Below, piece after piece: positions 34,301 through 44,524 of a stretch of DNA of 64,000 nt. The stretch is taken from positions 26,905,899 through 26,969,898 of the forward strand of contig CM046348.1 in NCBI GenBank assembly GCA_025403435.1, in the 5' to 3' direction. The DNA is from Artocarpus heterophyllus (Eukaryota > Streptophyta > Magnoliopsida > Rosales > Moraceae). Each line of letters begins with the position of its first letter. Position 1 is the first letter of the stretch. The position numbers and the translations under genes are program-made. Under the pieces are notes generated by a model that was not told the origin of the DNA, did not search any database, and saw only the letters and a program-made list of their open reading frames with translations.

Positions 34301-34860
34301 GAGATGCTCCAGCAGGGCCAGATCCAATTCATCATCCTCCTGCTAAGGGACAAAAAATAAATGCAAGAACCAACAGAGATGCTCCAGCAGGGCCAGATCC
34401 AATTCATCATCCTGCTCCTCGTGCTCCCCCTCTTAAGGCACAAAAAATGAGTGCAGGATTCACCAGAGAAACTCCAGGAGGGCCAAATCCAATTCAAAAT
34501 CCTGCTCCTTGTGCTCCCCCTCTTAAGGCACAAAAAATGAGTGCAGGATTCACCAGAGAAACTCCAGGAGGGCCAAATCCAATTCAAAATCCTGCTCCTG
34601 GTGCTCCCCCTCTTAAGGCACAAAAAATGAGTGCAGGATTCACCAGAGAAACTCCAGGAGGGCCAAATCCAATTCAAAATCCTGCTCCTGGTGCTCCCCC
34701 TCTTAAGGCACAAAAAATGAGTGCAGGATTCACCAGAGAAACTCCAGGAGGGCCAAATCCAATTCAAAATCCTGCTCCTGGTGCTCCCCCTCTTAAGGCA
34801 CAAAAAATGAGTGCAGGATTCACCAGAGAAACTCCAGGAGGGCCAAATCCAATTCAAAAT
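31368..34860 (+). repeat. Array unit 8
   Basis: The LTR-derived part is 31368-32804. Same length and gene as unit 6. It is the last unit whose coding tract is cut at the chimeric joint. Confidence 0.93.
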
Positions 34861-34881
34861 GACTTTAAACAAGTCAGTTAG
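34102..34881 (+). CDS. Multi-CLE peptide precursor, copy 8 (7 motifs, 259 aa)
   Basis: The protein appears identical to copy 6, including the PAPCAPP spacer. It is the second member of the duplicated 7.39-kb dimer. Confidence 0.85.
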   Translation: MSSSTLTKMSITMLSSVIFFFFLLFSILSKAQTINVGVIKQASDPIHDPNPLLPPAKVQKINARINRDAPAGPDPIHHPPAKGQKINARTNRDAPAGPDPIHHPAPRAPPLKAQKMSAGFTRETPGGPNPIQNPAPCAPPLKAQKMSAGFTRETPGGPNPIQNPAPGAPPLKAQKMSAGFTRETPGGPNPIQNPAPGAPPLKAQKMSAGFTRETPGGPNPIQNPAPGAPPLKAQKMSAGFTRETPGGPNPIQNDFKQVS

Positions 34882-37800
34882 TGAGTTACATGCGATCATC
34901 ATTCCCAAACAATTTGAATAAATTTATTTAGACCCTAAAATTTATATGACAACTTATTAACATATAATTATAGAAGCACAAAAAGTTTCATCACCCAATA
35001 AATTCATTTAGTCATACAAAAATGTCACACAACATAAGTACGAACAATCCACTGATAAAGTAGTGTCATAATGTAGTCTTAATGAAAATTCAATAAAATA
35101 TTCATCAAATCATCACAAAATTTTCCAGTCCATAACTTAACATATACATGAACATATTTGTAGAATTTCGTAGGAAATAACAATCATTTGCACTTTGAAC
35201 AAAACCTATATTTTTGTGCAACACAACCAATCAACAACAATTTTCTATGAGTGGCAGAGAGAATTTCATATCTCAACGTAGAAAAATCCAATAAATGTGA
35301 AATTTGGCAGAACATCACATAACATATTAAAATTTCAGAGCAAACAAAAATTCTTAGGAAAAGTTACAGAAGTCGGATGACAGGGGAACATTACATTTTA
35401 GAAGCACCGAGAACGAGTTCTTACCTTAAAACAAATTCTTCTCAATTTACCTTTGAATTCACCCAAGGAAAATCCAATATTTCTTCCTATTGTTTGTAGG
35501 GGAATAATGGAGAGTGGAAGGAGAAGAAAACGTGGAGACGGAAGAAGAAAAAAAAAGTATGAGAGAATATGTCTATGAGAGAGAGAGAGAGAGAGTGAAA
35601 TTATCGTGAAAAAAATGAGAATGGCTCAAAAGGAGAAGTTATTCTTCTCTATAATATCAAAAATTTTCTAACTAAGTTTAGGGTAGATTCGTGTGGGAAA
35701 GGTGAGAAATAGAAGAAAGTCAAATTGATTAAGCTCCACTTACCATATTTCAACTTTCAAAAATAGGAAACCATATCAAATAATTCAATCATCATTAAAA
35801 GTCAAACATTTTATTACCAAAATTAAGGAAACAGACCACAAATATGCTAATCAATCACAATTTATTATCCAATTATATCCAATCATAAATATCAAAATTT
35901 TGGGAGGTTTCTACTGATTGCTCGTCAGCTGACTTCGGCCTACCAACTGCCCTGTTCGGCCTACCGAAGACATGAGCTCCGACCTGCCGATTAAGTTCGT
36001 TGGCCTACTGTTGCGTGAGGTACAATTCAGCCTACTAACTTGAAGGATCGGTCTGTCAAACTGCCATGCATAAATACTAATACGTAACAAAAATTAATTT
36101 TTTAATTAAATAATTATTAAGCATACAACGTAATTGACATGAACATCTTGAACACATCAATTCCACGTGACCGTCACCTATCATAATACTCAGAATAAAA
36201 TAGTTAGTAATATTATATCATATATCAATAAGGAAATTACTAACGGCGTTATTCAATTGACATAATCCGTTACATGAAAATTTGATAGGTGTTACAATTC
36301 ATAATTACCTTAAGGATAAATTATGTTTTACCTATTTGATTATTTTTATCTTATTTTCCATTATCTCACCATTGGAAAACTTACTATCCATAAATAGTAT
36401 ACTATTTGGTTACAACTATCTATCCAAGTGGTTGAGTGCACTAGTTTTCTAATTACAAGATAATGTCTATAAAAGAATATCATTACTCTACAAAAGAGCT
36501 ATGAATTTCATATTTAGGAATAACGCGTCGATGTCAATCAAGAGTCATATCTTTAATGCACCAGTATGCATACCTTCACCTAATTCAGTATGTCACCTTT
36601 TGGTACATCAAAAGACAAAAGTAAAAAATACAGACCCATTAATTCATTTTAGGATTAAGGTACAACACATAAGATTTTCTAAAGTGAATTGCGTTAGACA
36701 ACTGGAATTATTAATCAATTTAATTTAAATTTTTATCCCGATCCAATATATCATTATCTATAACAATATACCAATGTTTCTACTTGTAGAGTCCAAGTCT
36801 GATGAAATTTTGATAGATGGACCACTCAAATCTCTTGGTTTTTCAATAAGAGTACCGCTACAACTTAATTTAGACACACTAATCTTATAAAATAGGTCTC
36901 AAAGGATTTTTTTGCAACACCAAAGTTTCAACTACTATAATATAAAGCTTTCATATACTATAACATAACGCTTTCATATATTATAGCATTTATGTTCCAA
37001 CTTGGTTCTTAAATAGTGCTCTCTAAAGTTGAATTTACTACTCATATTCAATAAAACCAATATTAGAGATTGGAAGAGATATAGAATCTGGTATTATATT
37101 GGGCATTTAATTTCACAACTCTGCCTTTTATTAAAGACAACTAATATTTGTATGGATTTTAGCACATTCTTTGAAGATTTCTCATGCCATATGTAGCACT
37201 TCACAATTGATGCCATATGTAGCATTTCACATTGCTAGCATTTTACTGCAGAATTAATATGTCCTTATTGATTGGCTATGATCCTATCCCTTCAAAATGC
37301 TACATCACATAATATCTCTCTTTCTATGTACAAAAGTAAATACAAAATCCTCTCATTAACTTCCTTCGTAATTAATACGGAGGATGTGGGTACATCATAA
37401 TTAGGCTCATATTTCATTCCATTCTCATCCAAGAAAATAATAAATTTAATATTTATTTCATGCCTCGATTTGGAACAAAATCCCTCCTTTATAATCTCAA
37501 AAACACCTACAAGATCCTGAACCTTAATTTGGCTCCCTCATTTTGAGCCTATAAAACGCATGTCTTTTTTGATTTAAAGTAAACACCTTTTGCATGTCTA
37601 GTTCAACTTTAACAAAGATGTCCATAACAATGCTCTCTTCTGTCATCTTCTTCTTTTTCCTACTCTTTTCCATTCTCTCTAAAGCACAAACAATAAATGT
37701 AGGAGTCATCAAACAAGCTTCAGATCCAATTCATGATCCTAATCCTCTTCTTCCTCCTGCTAAGGTACAAAAAATAAATGCAAGAATCAACAGAGATGCT

Positions 37801-38682
37801 CCAGCAGGGCCAGATCCAATTCATCATCCTCCTGCTAAGGGACAAAAAATAAATGCAAGAACCAACAGAGATGCTCCAGCAGGGCCAGATCCAATTCATC
37901 ATCCTGCTCCTCGTGCTCCCCCTCTTAAGGCACAAAAAATGAGTGCAGGATTCACCAAACAAGCTCTAGGAGGGCCATATCCAATTCATGATCCTAATCC
38001 TCTTCTTCCTCCTGCTAAGGTACAAAAAATAAATGCAAGAATCAACAGAGATGCTCCAGCAGGGCCAGATCCAATTCATCATCCTCCTGCTAAGGTACAA
38101 AAAATAAATGCAAGAATCAACAGAGATGCTCCAGCAGGGCCAGATCCAATTCATCATCCTCCTGCTAAGGGACAAAAAATAAATGCAAGAACCAACAGAG
38201 ATGCTCCAGCAGGGCCAGATCCAATTCATCATCCTGCTCCTCGTGCTCCCCCTCTTAAGGCACAAAAAATGAGTGCAGGATTCACCAGAGAAACTCCAGG
38301 AGGGCCAAATCCAATTCAAAATCCTGCTCCTGGTGCTCCCCCTCTTAAGGCACAAAAAATGAGTGCAGGATTCACCAGAGAAACTCCAGGAGGGCCAAAT
38401 CCAATTCAAAATCCTGCTCCTGGTGCTCCCCCTCTTAAGGCACAAAAAATGAGTGCAGGATTCACCAGAGAAACTCCAGGAGGGCCAAATCCAATTCAAA
38501 ATCCTGCTCCTGGTGCTCCCCCTCTTAAGGCACAAAAAATGAGTGCAGGATTCACCAGAGAAACTCCAGGAGGGCCAAATCCAATTCAAAATCCTGCTCC
38601 TGGTGCTCCCCCTCTTAAGGCACAAAAAATGAGTGCAGGATTCACCAGAGAAACTCCAGGAGGGCCAAATCCAATTCAAAAT
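34861..38682 (+). repeat. Array unit 9 (terminal unit, joined to unique sequence)
   Basis: The LTR-derived part is 34861-36296, with a 1-bp deletion near 36036 (CCTACTAACTT). Homology to the other unit ends would stop at 38682, after the fifth RETP motif. Here the reading frame instead continues into coding sequence found nowhere else in the array. This marks it as the copy that keeps the original 3' end. Confidence 0.9.
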
Positions 38683-39066
38683 CCTGCTCCTAGTGCTCCC
38701 CCTCTTAAGGCACAAAAAATGAGTGCAGGATTCACCAGACAAGCTCCAGGAGGGCCAGATCCAATTCATAATCCTACTCCTCGTGCTCCCCCTCTTGAGG
38801 CACAAAAAGTTAATGTAGGAATCACCAGACAAGCTCCAGGAGGGCTAGATCCAATTCATGATCCTGCTCCTCCTCTTTCCCTTCCCAAAGCACGAACAAT
38901 AAATGAAAAAATCACTAAACAGGCTCCAGGAGGACTAGATCCAATTCATGATCCTAATAGTCTTCTAACAATAAATGCAAGAATCACTAGACAAGCTCCA
39001 GGAAGGCAAGATCCTATTCATGACCCTCCTATAGGCAAAGAAGTTGTTAGGAATGTACAAGGATAA
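37594..39066 (+). CDS. Multi-CLE peptide precursor, copy 9, full-length form (15 motifs, 490 aa)
   Basis: Likely founder-type gene. Signal peptide at 1-31 and shortened motif at 40-48. Full motifs: RDAPAGPDPIHH at 67, 92, 152, 177 and 202; KQALGGPYPIHD at 122; RETPGGPNPIQN at 232, 262, 292, 322 and 352. Four C-terminal motifs found only here follow: RQAPGGPDPIHN at 382, RQAPGGLDPIHD at 412, KQAPGGLDPIHD at 442 and RQAPGRQDPIHD at 466, then the tail PPIGKEVVRNVQG. The first of these four is closest to the textbook CLE consensus; in the later three P7 is Leu or Gln. The C-terminal spacers are more varied than the repeats before them, as expected for older, unhomogenised repeats. A poly(A) signal lies at 39121. 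Confidence 0.87.
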   Translation: MSSSTLTKMSITMLSSVIFFFFLLFSILSKAQTINVGVIKQASDPIHDPNPLLPPAKVQKINARINRDAPAGPDPIHHPPAKGQKINARTNRDAPAGPDPIHHPAPRAPPLKAQKMSAGFTKQALGGPYPIHDPNPLLPPAKVQKINARINRDAPAGPDPIHHPPAKVQKINARINRDAPAGPDPIHHPPAKGQKINARTNRDAPAGPDPIHHPAPRAPPLKAQKMSAGFTRETPGGPNPIQNPAPGAPPLKAQKMSAGFTRETPGGPNPIQNPAPGAPPLKAQKMSAGFTRETPGGPNPIQNPAPGAPPLKAQKMSAGFTRETPGGPNPIQNPAPGAPPLKAQKMSAGFTRETPGGPNPIQNPAPSAPPLKAQKMSAGFTRQAPGGPDPIHNPTPRAPPLEAQKVNVGITRQAPGGLDPIHDPAPPLSLPKARTINEKITKQAPGGLDPIHDPNSLLTINARITRQAPGRQDPIHDPPIGKEVVRNVQG

Positions 39067-39120
39067 AGGTTATTTAATTTATGATGGGAGCAAAATATTT
39101 TTGCACCAAGAAATATGTTA

Positions 39121-39126
39121 AATAAA
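39121..39126 (+). terminator. Poly(A) signal of CLE copy 9
   Basis: AATAAA lies about 55 nt after the stop codon, a normal distance for a plant 3' UTR. It is the native signal lost by copies 1-8. Confidence 0.55.
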
Positions 39127-39940
39127 ACGTATTTAAAATTAAGCTATATCCATTTATATTGCTTGTGTTGTCCTTTTTCTTAGTTTTTTTTTTAATTTGT
39201 AGCCATATGACACTTTATCAACATAGTAAGCAATTTTTTTTTTCTTTTACTCACAAGCCATTTAATGCATTACCTTAAATGACTACGTTGAGAATAACAT
39301 TTTACTCTAGCTCAAATCAATCCAAATATTTTTAATAATAAAAATATTCGATGCTGCGTACCAAACTCTATACAAACAAATAACAAATATAAGCCTATTT
39401 TAGGCATAAATCAACTTTTAAAATTTAATTATTCACCCAACTCTGTAAAGGTAGTATTTCCTCTGATTCACGAAAATATGATGATCTTTTTCGATTTAGG
39501 TTTGTTAAGGACTGCAGTTTTGAAATATATTTATGATTTAAGAAATTAACAGAACAAAACACCCATAGAATTTCTTTGTAGCTTTGTAATGTAATTAGCA
39601 AAAGTCAATTTTTGGAATCAATCTTGACGTAGAACGTAAAACATTAAAATGCTAAATTATCATTTTTTTGCTAATTCTAAACAACTCCGACAATAATTAA
39701 GGGTGATCTGAAGATGGGAGATCATTGAGATGTCAAAATTTAAAGGGTGGAGGCAGAACAATGTCAGAAAGAGCTACGGGAGGGACTCACGTGACAACAT
39801 ATAATCATGGGAGAGACTTGGAATCGCACCATGGCTACAGTTGGGGCACGACGACGCAACAAAAAGCCCTTGGAGGGAGACTGACGCAATAATATTGGGA
39901 AGAAAGGATTTTACATGCTTAACCCAGATAGAGTATTACA
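39127..39940. other. AT-rich intergenic DNA downstream of the array
   Basis: No coding region, RNA gene or clear repeat is visible. T-runs occur near 39190 and 39235. A short GC-richer stretch at 39740-39900 does not resemble a known feature. Confidence 0.4.
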
Positions 39941-39954
39941 AAATCCACCCAAAC

Positions 39955-40450
39955 ATGGCCCTCCATGATGGTTTTAAGCCATCGTAGAAAGCTTTCATGA
40001 TGGTTTAGAAGCCATCGTGAAAACCTCTATCATGATACCAAATTGAGTTTTCACGACAGTTTTTACCGTTGTGGAATATCCGTTTACGCACCAATCTAGG
40101 ACATTTGGGGCCTTCTATCACAACAGCTTTGTCAAAAAAATGTCATGGAAATATATCCTTACACGATGGTTTATGAAAAACCATCATGGAAATGAAACCT
40201 TACATGACGGTTTTCTTAAAAAACTGTCATGGAAGGTAACATTACATGACGGTTTTTTTTAAAATTGCTTTTAAAAATTAACATCCCTAAACCTTACACG
40301 ACGGTTTCATGGAAGGTAACATTGCATGACGGTTTTTTTTAAAACTGCTTTTAAAAATTAACATCCCTAAACCTTACACGACTGTTTTTCTTAAAAACCA
40401 TCGTGTAAGGCTTTATTTCCACAATGGTTTTAAATAAAAATCGTCATAGA
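39955..40450. repeat. CACTA-type subterminal hairpin repeats, left cluster
   Basis: Many short inverted repeats of the form (C)ATGATGGTTTT..AAAACCATCGTG and CACGACGGTTTT..AAAACCGTC are packed in about 0.5 kb. Two near-identical blocks at about 40200-40275 and 40300-40380 share the run TAACATCCCTAAACCTTACA. Dense subterminal repeats of this kind are typical of plant CACTA (En/Spm) transposons, and TNPA/TNP2-like fragments lie just to the right. I could not find a clean CACTA terminus. Confidence 0.7.
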
Positions 40451-40499
40451 AAATTGGTTGTGGACAAAAAAAATACACTTAATTTCTGATTTCCTATGG

Positions 40500-41860
40500 G
40501 ATAGCCAGTCTCGTGTGTTATCTATTACTACAAGGCAGTAATTGCGAAAAAAAGATACGCATATTGAAATTACAAAATCTTTAGAAATCATTTATAGTGA
40601 ACTATTTTACATAATCATTTATCTACTATTCTAGCTATATATGACATACCTATTTATAAATTGTACTCATTGAACTCTAACTTTATTTAAATTTGTATGT
40701 ATATAAAATTCCATTTTTGATAGGATTTGTATATCATTATTAATTATACCCTACATATAACGTAAAATAAAAAAATCACATTCTAAGTTTTCTTGTTATC
40801 TTGGACATTTACAATTGGAATATAGTGTTCCGTTCGCTCACCTTATTGCACTACTTCCCACTTAAAGTTTCCAATCGTTAAACACCCTAACAATATGTCA
40901 TGATTAAAATGAATTAATAAACACAATTAGGTAAAATATTTAGTCCTCCCATGGTAAAACAAGTGTCAACATCTAATGTTCTCCCACATTGTATGGAATG
41001 AGGAATAATTTCCCCCTCGGTGCCTAGGTGGAGGAGTGACGTGACGCGCTCTTTAACATCACTTTGTAAGTCTCTTACAATACTTGAAACAAAGGCTAGA
41101 GATATGAAGCCAAAATTGTGCACCTTGTGTTGATGTTCACAATATTCCAACAAAAAACTACAACGAAAACAATGCACTTACTTATTTGAATGCACCTTAC
41201 AACTTTACTTAGATTTTAAAAAGTAAGAATTAAGGATGGAGTTATTACTTGAGGTATACCATTATACAGTTCACCCCTATTTTATCAAAGGTGAGGAAGT
41301 AGTAAATGTCTTCATACCCCACATGGATAGGCATTTCATTGCCAATGATTATTTTCGATATCAGGCACTGAACCATCAACCCATCGCATATGAAAGAATG
41401 TGTGTACAAAACCAACTGCATAAATTCTTAAGGTACTAAAGAAAAGTTAAATATAGGCAGAGGCTCATTCACAACGTGTTGTTTCCTAACTGCTCATTCT
41501 TGTTCTACCTCAGGTTGTGACTCTCTTGCTTTTCTGGCACTTTTCCTTTTTTGGCATTTCTTTCCCTTAATATAGGAATATGGCTAGGCACTCGACTTGT
41601 CTTTGTCATTGCAACGACTTCAATTAACCTTTTTTTCCATGCAATGAAGCTTTTCACAGATTCACCCATGGTTGTTACTTCAATTGTCTAGACAAGCAAT
41701 TTAGCCTTTCTAACTCAAGAACTAACGATGTTAACATGCATGTTTTCATCCCCTACAGGTCTTCTGTACTATATTAGTCAGAAGACTCTTTATCCACGCC
41801 TTCTCAAGCCCAACAAGTATACATCCGCCATTAATTCTATAGCTAACAAGGAGTCTAGAT
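40500..41860. other. Probable CACTA interior without a clear gene
   Basis: AT-rich sequence between the hairpin cluster and the TNPA-like fragment. Short open stretches on both strands (for example minus 40914-41177) have no recognisable domain. A stretch near 40460-40540 (ending CCAGTCTCGTGTGTTAT) resembles 44335-44400 (CCAGCCTGTGTCTTAT), so related terminal sequences occur twice. Confidence 0.4.
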
Positions 41861-41868
41861 TCTTAATA

Positions 41869-42804
41869 TTATTTGGGCTCATGGTGATGAGGTGACAATT
41901 GGACTTTTGGAGTTTGTGGAGCTTCTACTTCTTGGATAGAGGAGTTGCAGCTAGCCTTGAAGCTATTGTGTTGTGAAAGGCTCTCATCTGTTAGTTTGGC
42001 ACTTTCATGGGAAATAAATTCGTTCACAAGGCCTAGTAATTTTGTAATTTCCTGCTGCATCTTCGACATTTGGGAAGAATTTTGAAGATGGTTGGATGTC
42101 AAAGTATTGAGACCACTTGACATACTTAGATTAACCATGAACACGTCCTGACTTTTTCAGTTTCCCTAGTGCCATTGTAAGTATGCCTTCGTTACTAATG
42201 GACTCGAAGGCCCTTTAACTTCATTACATTGTGTACTCGTCCTGTAAAGCAAAAACAAACCAAGTTGTTCTCAATATGCTTCAAAAGTTTTAAAAATATA
42301 AATTAATAATTTAAGTTCAATAAACTTATAATCAAGTTTTCAATTTCTACACAATTTAGATTTTTAAATTGTCCATTAGGATCCTGAAGAGATTTTACTG
42401 ATAACTTCTTCCATAATGCCAGCACACCCATCTCAGCTAGCTATATTTTGTTATGTTAATAACATATTAATGATACAATAATTGATATATGTAATAAGAG
42501 TATGATAATAGCATACCAATGATTGCTTAAGCACTCTATATCCATCTTGGCTAATCATAGAGCCGTATTCATTTAGTGCTCTTGTTTTTCTTATATGTGT
42601 CGATAGCAGTTGGAATTCGGCAAAACGTTGATACTTAACAAAAGCTTTCCAATCGTCATCGCTTATAGGGAGGTAGTAGTATACTGTTATAGGAGGCTGC
42701 TTAAATACATTTTCATTGTCCTCTAGAATGGAAAGATTGGGCTTTATAAAAATAACATAGAGGTCGAATATAAGACCCTTTGTTAATTTGCCACAAATCT
42801 TCAA
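41869..42804 (-). pseudogene. TNPA-like CACTA protein fragment
   Basis: The minus-strand stretch 42804-42451 reads PISDDDWKAFVKYQRF..EFQ, then RKTRALNEYGSMISQDGYR. That pattern (Trp-x-x-Phe, then an N-x-Y and a GGY/DGY block) resembles the plant En/Spm Ptta-type transposase domain. A second open stretch, 42144-41869, is Ser/Gln/Glu-rich with a possible coiled-coil segment (MQQEITKLLGLVNEF) and may be its C-terminal exon. Introns and decay cannot be told apart here. The flanking hairpin clusters support a CACTA origin. Confidence 0.55.
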
Positions 42805-42849
42805 AGATTTTTTCCTATACCATTCCTCAACTATGAAAGCTTCATAAAT

Positions 42850-43850
42850 CTCTATTCAAACAACATCTCATACTCGGCCTAAATCCTTATTTCTCTAATC
42901 TTTAATCTATATTGGAATGTGTTCTCAACTAGGGACTCCAATCTAACTACTTAATTCATTTGCAAGTGTACCTTCTGGTTGGCCTTTTGTGTCAAATGTC
43001 ACTTCTATTCTTAAACCTCTTTTGTTTATCTAATGAACTTTTTCATCAAAGTAACTTTCCACTCAAAATCTACTTTGGGATTGAATTCGGTGTCTCTTCA
43101 GGGCTTGCTAACTTGTTTTCCCTTGCTATGTTGAGAGAAAGATGGCATGGACTCTTCATTATAGTGATCATTACTGCTCTTTTGAGACATTTTTTCCAAA
43201 TCTAAACCAAATACTCGTGGAAAAGGAAACACATAAACTTAGATAGCAAAATCAAACAAACATGTAAAGTGAAGTTGTATTGATCTCCAAACTTGACATA
43301 CTCAAAATAAATATGAACTATAATTTTGCTAATTAATGCATAAAAAGAGAGACAAAAATGAAATATAAACATTATATAAAAAGGACAAGAACGACTGTAA
43401 CAATAATAGCACACAACCAAGAACTAAAATCAAAGGAAGAAAATTATGTTTTTAATTTTTGCATAAAGTACTGAGAAAGTGAAGCTACCATTGAGAACTA
43501 AGAAACAAATATTAATAGGCAAACTCTTTGATTATATCAAACACAAAAAAAGAATTGCTAAAATCAACTATTTTTTTAGGTCCCTAAAGGCCTAAGCATC
43601 ATTAAGTTTTTGTCCTTTAAAATACACTTTAGTGCTCAGTAATTTAAATGATTAAACCTAAAAACAATAATAAAAAAATTAATTTAGATTCAAAATAAAA
43701 AAAGAAAAAAAAGTAGCCAGCAAGGTTCTTTACATCAATCTCTTTAACATCATAGACTCGTAAGTTGCAAAGAATGCTTTTTCATCCAACTAATTATATC
43801 CTCACCATGCCATTGATGGCTCAAAAAAAAAAACAAAAAACAAAATAAAA
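42850..43850. other. Non-coding stretch, probable CACTA intron or spacer
   Basis: AT-rich with poly(A) and poly(T) runs (43550-43700, 43800-43850). No convincing product in any frame. The short reading frames on + (42960-43205) and minus (43420-43202) show no known motif. Confidence 0.35.
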
Positions 43851-43859
43851 TAGGACTTA

Positions 43860-44110
43860 CAGAATGATGGCGACAACGAGAAGTGGCTACAGTGAGAAGC
43901 GGCTATGGTGAAAAGTGGCTACGGTGAGAAATGGTGACAACGACAGTGTGGGTTTGAGTCGACGGTAGCAACAGTGATGGTGTCGCTTAGAGATCGGTCG
44001 AGGGTGATGGGAGGGATGGTGTCAAGGGCAAGAGAGTGTGGGAGAGGTTAGAGCCTAGGGTTAAAAGAGAGAAAAGTGATATTTCAAAATATAAGACTTA
44101 TGTCGAGGGC
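43860..44110 (-). other. GC-richer leader or first-exon-like segment of a CACTA element
   Basis: This segment is low in stops and has a GGCTACGGTGAGAA-type imperfect repeat, beside (AG)-rich sequence. On the minus strand it precedes the TNPA-like fragment and follows a hairpin cluster, the position of a 5' leader or first exon. The stretch at 63380-63650 lies in an equivalent position. Its coding status is uncertain. Confidence 0.35.
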
Positions 44111-44129
44111 ACGGTTTGGAGTGGGGGCT

Positions 44130-44330
44130 AAAACTACACCATTTAGCCATCAAAGTACATGATGATTTTCTAGAAAAACATTGTGTAATAAAAAGCTAAC
44201 ATGATTTTTTTTAGAAAAAACTATAGTGGAATGTCAAACTTTCACGAGGGTTTTTTTAATAAAAAACCATCATGGTAGCTTTTTATTACTCAATGATTTC
44301 TTAAAAACTTATTGTGAAAAATCGGTCAAA
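44130..44330. repeat. CACTA-type subterminal hairpin repeats, middle cluster
   Basis: Degenerate inverted repeats (CATGATGATTTTCTAGAAAAACATTG, CACGAGGGTTTTTTTAATAAAAAACCATCATGG) match the left cluster. They lie between the TNPA-like and TNP2-like regions, so they may mark the end of one CACTA copy against another. Confidence 0.6.
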
Positions 44331-44524
44331 AACACCAATTCATCAGAACTCTTCCTCTTCTACCCAGGGTGGCCAGCCTGTGTCTTATGCATCCAATGGC
44401 TCAAAGTTTCTATTTTTTGCCTTTTTTTTTCACAAAAATAACTATATATAGACATATCCCTTAGCTTAAAAAAGAAGAAAAAACAAAATAAAAAATACAT
44501 TGACATAAATTTGTTTAGAAATGC

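Larger units (their letters stand above)
5343..39066 (+). repeat. Tandem array of nine LTR-plus-multi-CLE units
   Basis: Nine direct units of about 3.99, 3.31, 3.72, 3.72, 3.90, 3.49, 3.90 and 3.49 kb, plus a last unit that runs on into unique sequence. Each begins GACTTTAAACAAGTCAG, which is LTR interior. Each then crosses the LTR terminus and about 1.3 kb of upstream DNA and ends inside the CLE repeat tract at CCAATTCAAAAT. Outside the coding repeats, units differ by only a few substitutions and 1-2 bp indels in the parts I compared by eye. Almost all length difference comes from the number of 75-bp and 90-bp coding repeats. The near-identity means recent amplification or continuing conversion. 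Confidence 0.95.

Noticed and set aside
5343..39066. CRISPR-like array
   Set aside because: Repeats are 75-90 bp, coding, without unique spacers, in a plant nuclear context with retrotransposons.
40525..40545. ATTACTACAAGG as a degenerate CACTACAAG terminus
   Set aside because: Three of the first bases differ, no matching inverted end was found, and short AT-rich matches like this are expected by chance.
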